Assembly (NCBI GenBank): GCA_947631655.1
Contig: CANRME010000004.1
Span: 1 to 27,652 of the forward strand
DNA: 27,652 bases
Source of the DNA: an uncultured Bacilli bacterium
Lineage (GTDB): Bacteria > Bacillota_I > Bacilli_A > RF39 > UBA660
Reading direction: 5' to 3'
Made by a program: the position numbers and the translations under genes. The notes beneath the pieces were generated by a model. That model did not search any database, was not told the origin of the DNA, and saw only the letters and a program-made list of their open reading frames with translations. Shown here piece by piece: positions 5,714 through 12,252 of the stretch. The number at the start of each line of letters is the position of its first letter. The first letter of the stretch is position 1.

Positions 5714-6367
5714 ATGAAGAATAGCTTTATTATATATTATCAATACGCCGAACATTTTGAGTTATTAACTGACGAAGAATTAGGCCGTCTTATTAGAGCT
5801 ATGCTTCTCTATGATAAGGACGGAACTTTACCTCAATTTGATGGAGTTTTAAAGATGGCTTTTAGTTTTGTTAAAACTCAACTTGATATTGATAAAGACA
5901 AGTTTAAAAACATTTGCGAAAGAAACAAAAGAAATATTGAAAAGAGGTGGTATGCCAAAAATACCACTGGTAAAACTGGTATACCAGAAAATACCAAAAA
6001 TACCGATAATGATAATGACAATGATAATGATAATGACAATGATAATGATAATGACAATGATAATGACAATGATAATGATATTAATAATAGTGTGTGTGTA
6101 AAAAAAACGCGTACGCGCGCGAGAAAAGATAATTGTCATTTAGGAAGTGATTATAAATCAGAATCATGTTATTACTGTATGAAAAAAACAAAATGTAAGA
6201 AACCAGAGTCTTTTGATTTCAAATTAAACCATCCTTATGAAAGTTTTGAGGAGTGGGATAAAAGGAAGACAACTTCTATGAATAAGACCATAGAAAACTT
6301 AAAAGCTAAAGGCCAGCCGGTAGATATGAATATATTTGATTACGACTGGTTAAATGATAATGAATAA
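5714..6367 (+). CDS. DUF6291-type early phage protein with an Asp-Asn repeat and Cys cluster
   Basis: In this 217-residue protein, residues 1-80 match the DUF6291 pattern: FIIYYQYAEHFELLTDEELG, RAMLLYDKDG, then AFSFVKTQLDID and KNICERNKRN. This domain is common in early regions of Firmicute phages, often at the N-terminus of replication-initiation proteins. Next comes a disordered linker with 12 consecutive Asp-Asn pairs (98-121), an Arg/Lys patch (KKTRTRARK), and a cluster C141-H142, C152, C155 and C161 that could bind zinc. The tail ends in FDYDWLNDNE. No primase or ATPase motif is present. The ribosome binding site is TGGAGGT. A replication role is inferred only from the family. Confidence 0.75.
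   Translation: MKNSFIIYYQYAEHFELLTDEELGRLIRAMLLYDKDGTLPQFDGVLKMAFSFVKTQLDIDKDKFKNICERNKRNIEKRWYAKNTTGKTGIPENTKNTDNDNDNDNDNDNDNDNDNDNDNDNDINNSVCVKKTRTRARKDNCHLGSDYKSESCYYCMKKTKCKKPESFDFKLNHPYESFEEWDKRKTTSMNKTIENLKAKGQPVDMNIFDYDWLNDNE
6005..6076 (+). repeat. Hexanucleotide tandem repeat, GATAAT/GACAAT x12
   Basis: Twelve in-frame 6-base units encode Asp-Asn. GACAAT appears as every third unit for three rounds, giving an 18-base superperiod, which then breaks down. Unit changes would alter linker length but not reading frame. It keeps three other frames open, which explains spurious overlapping frames here. Confidence 0.95.
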
Positions 6368-6388
6368 AAAAGGAAGGAAGATTTATTT

Positions 6389-6673
6389 ATGAAAATTACA
6401 AGTGTTAAAGTAAAAAAATTAGAAGAAAAGGAAAATACTCGTTTATTAGGTTCAGCTAGTGCTGTAATAGATAATGAATTTATAGTTACAGGTATGAAAA
6501 TAATTAAGGGAAATAATAGATTATTCGTAGCTATGCCTAGCGAAAAAATGCCAGACAATACTTATAAGGACGTTGCTCATCCGTTAAATACAGAGTGCAG
6601 ACAAGAATTTGAAGACGCCATACTAAATGAATATCATAAACTAGGTGAAGAACCAATAAAAGAAAATGAATAA
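6389..6673 (+). CDS. spoVG: SpoVG-family protein
   Basis: The 94-residue protein matches the SpoVG family along most of its length: it starts MKITSVKVKKL, contains ASAVIDNEFIVTGMKIIKG, then LFVAMPSEKMPDNTYKDVAHP and a C-terminal helix ending near LNEYHKLGE. Cellular SpoVG is a small nucleic-acid-binding regulator of division, sporulation and virulence genes. Phage copies in early regions are common and their role is not settled. The ribosome binding site is AAGGAAGG. It directly follows the DUF6291 gene in the same operon. Confidence 0.88.
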   Translation: MKITSVKVKKLEEKENTRLLGSASAVIDNEFIVTGMKIIKGNNRLFVAMPSEKMPDNTYKDVAHPLNTECRQEFEDAILNEYHKLGEEPIKENE

Positions 6674-6706
6674 TATTTATATTTATTACTAAATCAAGGA
6701 ATTAAA

Positions 6707-7198
6707 ATGATTATTAGAAATGAGCTTTGGAAAACTTTAGAATACGATTCAAGATACCAGGTTTCAAATTATGGCCGTTTTAGAAAGAAAAACCCCAAAA
6801 AAGGTTATAGATATTTAAAGCCATTTAAAAAACGTAATTTGTTTTTAGTCAAGATTAAAGATAAAGATATGAATTGTGCTAGGTTAGTAGCTAATGCTTT
6901 TATAAAAAAATTATCTATTAATGATAGAGTGTACCATATAAATTGTCATAAGGACGATAATCGTTATCAAAATTTAGAAATTGTTTCTTTAAAAAAATTG
7001 GGTAAATTAACTGGCCACATATCAAAATCTCAAAGAGTTGTTATGATCAAAAATAATGATATTGTGAAAATGTGGTCATCCGCTAGACAAGCAGCCAAAG
7101 AATTATATATTTCTTATCAAACCGTTAATGATTATTGTAATGATAAGGTTCAACGTCCAATGTATAACCTTATGTGGGAAGAAAACTATTTTAAATGA
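6707..7198 (+). CDS. NUMOD4/HNH homing-type endonuclease
   Basis: The 163-residue protein has a NUMOD4-like N-terminus (ELWKTLEYDSRYQVSNYGRF, residues 6-25), a central HNH-like core (VYHINCHKDDNRYQNLEIVS, about 79-98), and a C-terminal NUMOD1-like DNA-binding repeat (MWSSARQAAKELYISYQTVN). Such proteins are free-standing homing endonucleases that cut intron- or gene-less alleles and spread by repair. Histidine and asparagine positions of the core look kept, so it may be active. The ribosome binding site is AAGGAATT. It sits in the early operon without an obvious host intron. Confidence 0.82.
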   Translation: MIIRNELWKTLEYDSRYQVSNYGRFRKKNPKKGYRYLKPFKKRNLFLVKIKDKDMNCARLVANAFIKKLSINDRVYHINCHKDDNRYQNLEIVSLKKLGKLTGHISKSQRVVMIKNNDIVKMWSSARQAAKELYISYQTVNDYCNDKVQRPMYNLMWEENYFK

Positions 7199-7235
7199 TT
7201 TCAAAGTATGTTTATAAAAAAGAAGGAGGTATAAA

Positions 7236-7556
7236 ATGAATATTTTATTAATATTATGTTTAATTTTGTTCGGAGTGGATATAGGTATGATTGTTATGTA
7301 TTTAATATATGGCTCTTTATTAAATGATTATCGTATGAGAACTAAAACATATCACGAAGAGTATCTCAAAAATTCATATATTAATAGTTCTATTAAAGAT
7401 TATGTTATAAAACAACAAAAAATGCTTAAGAATAAGTCAAACACGGCTTTAACTAAAGAAGATTATTTAATAGCTGGTAAATATTGGGGTTATAAAGATA
7501 CAGAATTTAAAATGCGGTTGTTTGAACAACAAGTCGATGAATTTTTAAAAGATTAG
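7236..7556 (+). CDS. Unknown membrane-anchored early protein
   Basis: This 106-residue protein begins with one long hydrophobic segment (about 3-29, NILLILCLILFGVDIGMIVM). A soluble charged domain follows, with conserved-looking LTKEDYLIAGKYWGYKDTEF. The ribosome binding site AAGAAGGAGGT is strong. It precedes the tyrosine recombinase gene by 12 bases. No function can be assigned. Confidence 0.6.
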   Translation: MNILLILCLILFGVDIGMIVMYLIYGSLLNDYRMRTKTYHEEYLKNSYINSSIKDYVIKQQKMLKNKSNTALTKEDYLIAGKYWGYKDTEFKMRLFEQQVDEFLKD

Positions 7557-7568
7557 AAGGTACTATAT

Positions 7569-8195
7569 ATGCCTAGAACTTTTAGAATAACTTATGGTCG
7601 TAAAACAGTTAGACCATTTAAAAAAGAAGACATAAACAACATGCTAGTTATATGTAAGAAAATATATACAAAAGCATTAGAAAATAGCGACAAAGAAACG
7701 TATAAAATATGGCGCCGTAATTATATGATTTTACATTTAGGTAGAAATTTGGCCTTTCGTATTGAAGATTTAATGCAATTAAAAACTGATAATTTTAAAA
7801 ATGGTGGAATATATACTCGAGAATTTAAAACAGGAAAAGAGCAGTCATTTGATTTACATCCCTCTTTAGCAAAAGATATAGAAAAATACATAAATGATAT
7901 GGAACTTGTTGAAGGCGAGTATTTATTTCAAAGTAGGAAGGGTATTAATAAACCTATTACACGGCAAAGAGCATGGCAAATTATTAAAGACTTAGCAAAT
8001 GAAGTAAAAATAAGCTATGTTGTTGGAACTCACTCATTACGTAAGTATTTTGCTAGAACATATTATGAACAAACTGGTGATTTAATTGGTTTAAGTAAGT
8101 TATTAAATCACTCCAGTGTATATGTTACTTTACGTTATATTTGCTGGGAAGAGGAAGACAAAGATTTCAAAAGGAAAGGTTTTTATATAGGCTGA
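7569..8195 (+). CDS. Tyrosine recombinase, catalytic domain (second recombinase)
   Basis: This 208-residue protein has the full tyrosine-recombinase active site: Arg64 (AFRIEDL), a Lys at 87 or 90 (FKTGK), His155 and Arg158 (GTHSLRKYFA), His181 (LLNHSS) and nucleophile Tyr190 (TLRYI). Only about 45 residues precede the catalytic domain, so the usual N-terminal core-binding domain is reduced or missing. Integration is handled by the serine recombinase at 1331-3490, so this enzyme probably has another job, such as resolving multimers, acting on replication intermediates or inverting DNA. It sits mid-operon, not beside an attachment site. Family is clear; role is inferred. Confidence 0.88.
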   Translation: MPRTFRITYGRKTVRPFKKEDINNMLVICKKIYTKALENSDKETYKIWRRNYMILHLGRNLAFRIEDLMQLKTDNFKNGGIYTREFKTGKEQSFDLHPSLAKDIEKYINDMELVEGEYLFQSRKGINKPITRQRAWQIIKDLANEVKISYVVGTHSLRKYFARTYYEQTGDLIGLSKLLNHSSVYVTLRYICWEEEDKDFKRKGFYIG

Positions 8196-8197
8196 TA

Positions 8198-8482
8198 ATG
8201 AAAATATCTGTTTTAAATGAAGAAAAAAGAGAAAGCGCTTTATGGTATTTAATGAGTGACTTTTTCTATCGGTATAAATGTACTTGCGGTTTAAGTGATT
8301 CTAAAGATCCAAATTATTATCAGTTTAAAAAAAATAAGTATAAATTTTGTATTAGAAGGTTAAATAATCATGATTTTAGGTTAAGAGTTATAGAACAAGT
8401 TAAACATATAGATATAATGTACTATCAATTAAAATCTTTAGAGGAAGCAGAAAATGCGATATTAGATTATTTTAAAAAATAA
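8198..8482 (+). CDS. Unknown early protein
   Basis: The 94-residue protein starts two bases after the recombinase stop, so it is probably translated by coupling; the AAAGGAAAGG upstream lies far for direct initiation. It contains a CTCG motif (about residue 28), basic and aromatic stretches (NKYKFCIRRLNN), and a C-terminal helix ending DYFKK. No family is recognised. Confidence 0.55.
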   Translation: MKISVLNEEKRESALWYLMSDFFYRYKCTCGLSDSKDPNYYQFKKNKYKFCIRRLNNHDFRLRVIEQVKHIDIMYYQLKSLEEAENAILDYFKK

Positions 8483-8488
8483 GTAGCA

Positions 8489-8629
8489 ATTTTACAAAAT
8501 GAAAAATAGCAAATTGATAGATAAAAAATTATTTTTCCATTATTTAAAAAAACATTAATATTTCTAGGAAAAAATGATTTTTAAAAGTATGATTTACAAA
8601 TTTAACAGAATTAAGTCATTTTGTAAAAT
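8489..8629. repeat. Nested inverted repeats in a gene-free gap
   Basis: This AT-rich stretch lies inside the 175-bp gap between 8482 and 8658, the largest in the early operon. Perfect 14-bp arms ATTTTACAAAATGA (8489-8502) and TCATTTTGTAAAAT (8616-8629) enclose a second imperfect pair, AAAAAATTATTTTTCC against GGAAAAAATGATTTTT. The whole can fold as one long interrupted hairpin. It may be a small mobile element remnant, a structured RNA or a replication origin. No target duplication is obvious. Confidence 0.55.
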
Positions 8630-8657
8630 TCATAATTATAGAAATGAGGTATATTTT

Positions 8658-8819
8658 ATGAAAATAACAATTTACGAATTATTAGGACTTATTAAAAATG
8701 GTAAAGCGCCTAAAAAAATTAAATATGAAAATATGAATTACTCTTTGGTAGATGGTCAATATGTTTCTTATGATATAGACGAAGATTATTTATTATCAAG
8801 AAGTCCTAGATTTTATTAA
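8658..8819 (+). CDS. Small phage protein, MKITIYELLGLIKNG type
   Basis: The 53-residue protein belongs to a kind common in Firmicute phage early regions: a short helix (YELLGLIKNGKAPKKIKYE) followed by a small beta part and an acidic tail (YDIDEDYLL). Start at 8658 is chosen because AATGAGGT lies upstream; an in-frame ATG at 8574 has no ribosome binding site and overlaps the inverted repeats. The function is unknown. Confidence 0.65.
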   Translation: MKITIYELLGLIKNGKAPKKIKYENMNYSLVDGQYVSYDIDEDYLLSRSPRFY

Positions 8820-8834
8820 TAAAGGCGGTAAAAA

Positions 8835-8999
8835 ATGAAATTTATTAAATGGTTATTAATTATATCAATGGTATATACAATATTTTACTCTATTAAACCA
8901 GTTGATAATGATTATAGTTTTTTTGCCGGTCTTGTTATGGGAACAATAGGAGAATATTATTGGTTAGAAAAAGTTATTAAAGGTGGTAAAGATGAATAA
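8835..8999 (+). CDS. Small membrane protein
   Basis: The 54-residue product has two hydrophobic stretches (about 5-19, KWLLIISMVYTIFYS, and 28-42, YSFFAGLVMGTIGEY) joined by a short polar loop, and a charged C-terminus. AAAGGCGGT precedes the ATG. Its end overlaps the next gene by 8 bases, typical of phage operons and supporting that it is real. No family is recognised. Confidence 0.6.
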   Translation: MKFIKWLLIISMVYTIFYSIKPVDNDYSFFAGLVMGTIGEYYWLEKVIKGGKDE

Positions 9000-9306
9000 A
9001 GAAGAAATACAAAAATTAAAAGATATATTAAGGGCTTATACTTGGGATGATGAACAAATAATAGAAGAAGGTATTGCTACATTAAAAAATTCTTTTGATT
9101 TAGAGGAAGAAGGTTTTAGAAGAATTGAAAGTGCTGGTTTATTAGCAATATATACTTCACAACGCCAATTAGAAGAAAAAGACAAAATTATTAATGAAGC
9201 TATAAACTTTATAAACATGATTAAAGATGAAACATATCAAAGTAGTGTTGAGGGGATATGTGATACGGCATTAGAAATATTAGAAAGAGGTAAAAATGGA
9301 AAATAA
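8992..9306 (+). CDS. Unknown acidic helical early protein
   Basis: The 104-residue, mostly helical protein (KEEIQKLKDILRAYTW near the start) has a coiled-coil-like stretch (SQRQLEEKDKIINEAINFINM). Start at 8992 follows AAAGGTGG; an in-frame GTG at 8983 sits inside that site. It overlaps both neighbouring genes by about 10 bases, so the block from 8835 is probably translated as a coupled unit. No catalytic motif is seen. Confidence 0.6.
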   Translation: MNKEEIQKLKDILRAYTWDDEQIIEEGIATLKNSFDLEEEGFRRIESAGLLAIYTSQRQLEEKDKIINEAINFINMIKDETYQSSVEGICDTALEILERGKNGK

Positions 9307-9670
9307 AAATTATGAAGGGTTATATAATAATTTAATAGAAAATCTTAATTCAATTATCTGGTATAACGGAATTTATGAAGGTTTATGGAAATTAAAAGAA
9401 GATTTATTAAAATCAAAAGATTATGGTAATTATTTATCTTATAAAGAAAGTAATATACAAAAAAAAGGTCCATTGCCGCTATATGTACATAATCATGAAG
9501 AATTTGATAATGAACAATTTGAAATATTTTGGATGTTATTAGTATTAAAATATGGTGATTACGGAACGAGTCCAAGAACAGGTTGGTTAGAATTAACAAA
9601 TAAAAAAGAAATAATTGAATTTATCGATACTTTGACAGAACTTTCAAAAGAAGGAAGTGAAATAGAATGA
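9296..9670 (+). CDS. Unknown early protein
   Basis: The 124-residue protein has a helical N-terminal half (YNNLIENLNSIIWYNGIYEG) and a compact C-terminal half with FEIFWMLLVLKYGDYGTSPR and TGWLELTNKKEIIEFIDTL. The GDYGTSPRTGW stretch is the most conspicuous motif and resembles small phage proteins of unknown function. It overlaps the previous gene by 11 bases and the next by 4 (ATGA). Confidence 0.6.
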   Translation: MENKNYEGLYNNLIENLNSIIWYNGIYEGLWKLKEDLLKSKDYGNYLSYKESNIQKKGPLPLYVHNHEEFDNEQFEIFWMLLVLKYGDYGTSPRTGWLELTNKKEIIEFIDTLTELSKEGSEIE

Positions 9671-10062
9671 AATTAGAAAAAGAAGTAAAAATAATTAGGG
9701 TGAAAAGTGAAAAAAGTATTAATGCCAAAGATAATTATACTGAAATAAAGTTAGATGGAGCGTTATCACTTAAAGATTTTAAAAATATAGTTGATAATTT
9801 TGTTAGGAAAAAAGCAAAACTAATTTTAGAAGTAGAAGGCCCAATACTTGATGAAGTAGAAAGGAAATATTTAAGTGGTGTTGTTAGACCTTTTAGAGAT
9901 AGAGTAAATTGTATAAAAAAATTAGGTGGATCGCCTACTCAATATATTTCTATTTCTTTAAAAGATGATTTTCCTATTTTATTTCCTTACTTTAAAAAAA
10001 ATACAATGTACAAAGATATGGAACTAAATAAAGAATATACATTAGAGGAACTTGGGTTATGA
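9667..10062 (+). CDS. Unknown early protein, nucleic-acid-binding-like
   Basis: The 131-residue basic protein shows alternating strands and helices: LSLKDFKNIVDNFVRKKAKL, then EGPILDEVERKYLSGVVRPF and KKLGGSPTQYISISLKDDF. The ERKYLSGVVRPFRDRV stretch recurs in Firmicute phage proteins of unknown role. A four-base overlap with each neighbour shows tight coupling. No catalytic residues can be assigned. Confidence 0.55.
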   Translation: MKLEKEVKIIRVKSEKSINAKDNYTEIKLDGALSLKDFKNIVDNFVRKKAKLILEVEGPILDEVERKYLSGVVRPFRDRVNCIKKLGGSPTQYISISLKDDFPILFPYFKKNTMYKDMELNKEYTLEELGL

Positions 10063-10439
10063 AATTAGAAATAGGAATGTATGTTAGAATTAACGAAAAT
10101 AAATATCAAATGTACACAGGAATTGGGAAAATTACTAATATAATACAAAAAACTATTTATGTTAATGCAAAAAACGAATCTACAATATCTTTTAATAGAT
10201 TATATGATATAGAACAAATTTCAAATGCAAGCCATAATATTATGGACTTAATTAAAAAGAATGATATTATTCTTGGGAAAGATGGAAAAATGTATCAAGT
10301 TTGGAAAATCTATAAAGATTACATATTTACTAATACTAGAAATAAAGAAGAAACATTTGTTACACTAGTAGATTATCAAATAGATAAAATTTTAACTAAA
10401 GAACAATTCGAAAATAATTGTTATAAGATAGGAAAGTAA
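10059..10439 (+). CDS. Unknown early protein with a small beta-barrel-like start
   Basis: The 126-residue protein starts with a KOW/SH3-like pattern (LEIGMYVRINENKYQMYTGIGKITNI) and repeats a similar pattern later (KKNDIILGKDGKMYQVWKIY). This suggests two small beta domains of the type that report or modify substrate state in phage early proteins. Overlaps the previous gene by 4 bases. Function not assigned. Confidence 0.55.
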   Translation: MKLEIGMYVRINENKYQMYTGIGKITNIIQKTIYVNAKNESTISFNRLYDIEQISNASHNIMDLIKKNDIILGKDGKMYQVWKIYKDYIFTNTRNKEETFVTLVDYQIDKILTKEQFENNCYKIGK

Positions 10440-10441
10440 AT

Positions 10442-10762
10442 ATGATAAACTTGATAGAAAACTTTAAAAGTATAAAGAATCGTTGCTTATCAAATAAACA
10501 ATTAAATTCATATAATGGGAAAAAAATAACGAAAAAGGAGCTTCGTAAAAGAGTAAATACTTTAGAAAATGAACTAGTAACTTTAAAAAATACTATTAAG
10601 GATAATTTATTTCATGAGTTTATGGCTAAATTAAATGATCTAGAAGAAAACAAAATATTAAAAGAAGAAAACAAGAAACTTAGGACTAAGAACAAACTAT
10701 TAAAAAGTCAATTATATTATGGTGAAAAATGTAATATAAAACCTAGTAAGAGTGATAAATAA
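10442..10762 (+). CDS. Coiled-coil early protein
   Basis: In this 106-residue basic protein, a long coiled coil spans about residues 30-95 (ELRKRVNTLENELVTLKNTI, then LEENKILKEENKKLRTKNKL), with leucines in heptad positions. It probably forms a dimer or binds another coiled-coil protein. It is directly followed, with no gap, by the zinc-ribbon gene. No enzyme motif is seen. Confidence 0.6.
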   Translation: MINLIENFKSIKNRCLSNKQLNSYNGKKITKKELRKRVNTLENELVTLKNTIKDNLFHEFMAKLNDLEENKILKEENKKLRTKNKLLKSQLYYGEKCNIKPSKSDK

Positions 10763-10984
10763 ATGAACTTATTAGAGGAACATCGATATAATAATATGTT
10801 ATCAGAGTTAAAAGTTAAATGTACTTGTAGTCATATTTTGTTTTTTCCTTCTTTTGGTCCGGATATCAAGATATGTAATTATTGTGGCCGAAAAGTATAT
10901 AGAAACAAAAGAATAAAATTTAAATATATATTATTAAATAAATTAAAAAATAAAGGTGGTGTTAATAATGATAAAAACGCATAA
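10763..10984 (+). CDS. Small zinc-ribbon-like protein
   Basis: The 73-residue protein has a CTCSH motif (about residue 20) and a CNYCGRK motif (about 38), which together make a four-ligand zinc knuckle. A basic tail (YRNKRIKFKYILLNKLKNK) could bind nucleic acid. The start abuts the previous stop codon. Its C-terminus overlaps the next gene. Its target is unknown. Confidence 0.6.
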   Translation: MNLLEEHRYNNMLSELKVKCTCSHILFFPSFGPDIKICNYCGRKVYRNKRIKFKYILLNKLKNKGGVNNDKNA

Positions 10985-11273
10985 TACTAGTTGGAAAGTA
11001 AAAAAAGTAATAATTAACTTTAATCAAAAGCAATGGCGCCAAGATTTTGGAGCCTATGTTAGAGATAAGTTAAATTGGTATGGAATTGTTAAAGTTTCAA
11101 AAGCAAATAAAGTTTTAGACATAGATACTAAAGCTAAAAGTAGTAAAACTTTTGAAGTTTATAATGATAATGGAAATTCAGTTGTAGTACATTTTCAAAA
11201 TAATAACGAGATTATAGGCTCTACCAACGAAACTTTGGTAAAACAATATTTTAAAGAACGTGGTTTAAATTGA
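10968..11273 (+). CDS. Unknown early protein
   Basis: This 101-residue basic protein is beta-rich (SWKVKKVIINFNQKQW, then VKVSKANKVLDIDTKAKSSK and SVVVHFQNNNEIIGS). Start at 10968 follows AAAGGTGG; two in-frame GTG codons just upstream lie within that site. It overlaps the zinc-ribbon gene by 17 bases. The conserved-looking part is TLVKQYFKERGLN at the end. No family is recognised. Confidence 0.55.
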   Translation: MIKTHNTSWKVKKVIINFNQKQWRQDFGAYVRDKLNWYGIVKVSKANKVLDIDTKAKSSKTFEVYNDNGNSVVVHFQNNNEIIGSTNETLVKQYFKERGLN

Positions 11274-11440
11274 AAACTAAAAAATATAAGGATCAATGTG
11301 ATTATTGTAAAAAATTTGATTACTTAAAAGGTTGTTCTAATGGTATGTGTCTTTGCAAAAAATGCATAAATATATTTCAACTGCCAAAGGAACAATACCA
11401 ATTAACAATTTTTGATTTTGAGCATGTTAAATTTAATTAG
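11270..11440 (+). CDS. Small Cys-rich protein, TTG start
   Basis: The 56-residue frame starts with TTG, overlapping the previous stop by 4 bases (TTGA). It carries CDYCKKF, C at 22, then CLCKKC: six cysteines that could hold one or two zinc ions. There are no nearby ATG codons except Met26. The in-frame overlap and cysteine spacing argue that it is real. Confidence 0.5.
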   Translation: MKTKKYKDQCDYCKKFDYLKGCSNGMCLCKKCINIFQLPKEQYQLTIFDFEHVKFN

Positions 11441-11455
11441 GAGGGAAGAATAGAT

Positions 11456-11539
11456 ATGTGGTTAAGTATTATAATTGGTTCAATAATAATTTATGCAGGT
11501 CTTGACAATTTAGCTGAAAAGTTAAATAATAAAAAATAA
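11456..11539 (+). CDS. 27-residue membrane peptide
   Basis: A good ribosome binding site (AGGAGGGAAG) precedes this frame, whose product is one hydrophobic helix (WLSIIIGSIIIYAGL) and a polar tail. Phage early operons often carry such single-helix peptides. No function is known. Confidence 0.45.
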   Translation: MWLSIIIGSIIIYAGLDNLAEKLNNKK

Positions 11540-11557
11540 TAAAAACGGAGGTAATAT

Positions 11558-12112
11558 ATGGCTGATATTGTAAAAACAGCCAACGAAGAAAAATCAAAAG
11601 ATTCAATTGACTATGAAACAATAGTAAGTTGCATTTTTAAAGAACTTAGAAATCGTAAATTACTTCGAGAAATGTCTACTTATAAAAATACAGAATCACT
11701 TTTATATAAATATAACGATTTAAAAGAGTCTATAAAAGACCGCGAAGAAGAAATTAAAGAAATTAAAAAATATGGGTTACGTGGGAAATCTAAAAGTATT
11801 TCCAAAATACCAGAGGGAGCTCATATAGATCGTGAAGATTTAGAACAAGATATTGTGAACGGTTTAATTAAAGACGTAAAGAAAACGCAATTAATTATAA
11901 ATCGTATTGATAGAATTTTAAAAAAACTTGGAAATGATAAGTATATTGAAATAATTATATTGAAATATTTTGAAGGAAAAACTCAGCAAGAAATATCTGA
12001 TTATTTCGCTAAAGATCCAGCAACTATATGGCGTAATAATCGACGTCTAATTGAGGAAATAAAAGTATATTTATTCCCTAATGATGTAATAACTGAAATA
12101 ACTAATACTTGA
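11558..12112 (+). CDS. ArpU-type late regulator with sigma-70 region-4-like HTH
   Basis: The 184-residue protein has a helical charged N-terminal half with a coiled coil (about 50-70) and a C-terminal helix-turn-helix (about 130-178: NDKYIEIIILKYFEGKTQQE, then ISDYFAKDPATIWRNNRRLI) resembling sigma region 4. ArpU-like proteins are encoded at the end of phage early operons and control late genes. It is the last gene before the late promoter at 12147-12175, which fits that role. The ribosome binding site is ACGGAGGT. Confidence 0.8.
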   Translation: MADIVKTANEEKSKDSIDYETIVSCIFKELRNRKLLREMSTYKNTESLLYKYNDLKESIKDREEEIKEIKKYGLRGKSKSISKIPEGAHIDREDLEQDIVNGLIKDVKKTQLIINRIDRILKKLGNDKYIEIIILKYFEGKTQQEISDYFAKDPATIWRNNRRLIEEIKVYLFPNDVITEITNT

Positions 12113-12146
12113 CAAAAATGCAATAACCTACGCAATAATGATGTTG

Positions 12147-12175
12147 TTGACATAACAATTTTTAAATAATATAAT
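12147..12175 (+). promoter_or_regulatory. Consensus sigma-A promoter for the late operon
   Basis: TTGACA (12147-12152), exactly 17 bp, then TATAAT (12170-12175): a perfect housekeeping promoter, with transcription expected to start near 12182. Two copies of GCAATAA, 13 bp apart (12119-12125 and 12132-12138), lie upstream and could be activator sites. Such a strong promoter would be on in the lysogen unless something else holds it back. Confidence 0.85.
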
Positions 12176-12202
12176 GTGTACAATGGAAATATTAGAAAGT
12201 GT

Positions 12203-12230
12203 AAAACACGTCTGTTAAGGCGTGTTTTTA
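12203..12230 (+). terminator. Early attenuator-like hairpin in the late leader
   Basis: AAAACACG (12203-12210) pairs with CGTGTTTT (12221-12228) around a 10-base loop, with further T. It would form about 20 nt into the late transcript. The tract is short and AT-ended, so termination may be partial. It could hold late transcription until an antiterminator or RNA-binding factor acts, or serve read-through from the early operon. Confidence 0.6.
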
Positions 12231-12252
12231 TGCTTGTTTATGAGGTTGTATA

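Noticed and set aside
6005..6076. CRISPR-like or origin iteron array
   Set aside because: Units are 6 bases with no spacers and lie in phase inside a coding sequence.
5849..6139. Long frames on the other strand and in another + frame across the GATAAT repeat (Ser-Leu or Ile-Val repeats)
   Set aside because: They arise because the hexamer repeat is stop-free in most frames; no ribosome binding site and no sense outside the repeat.
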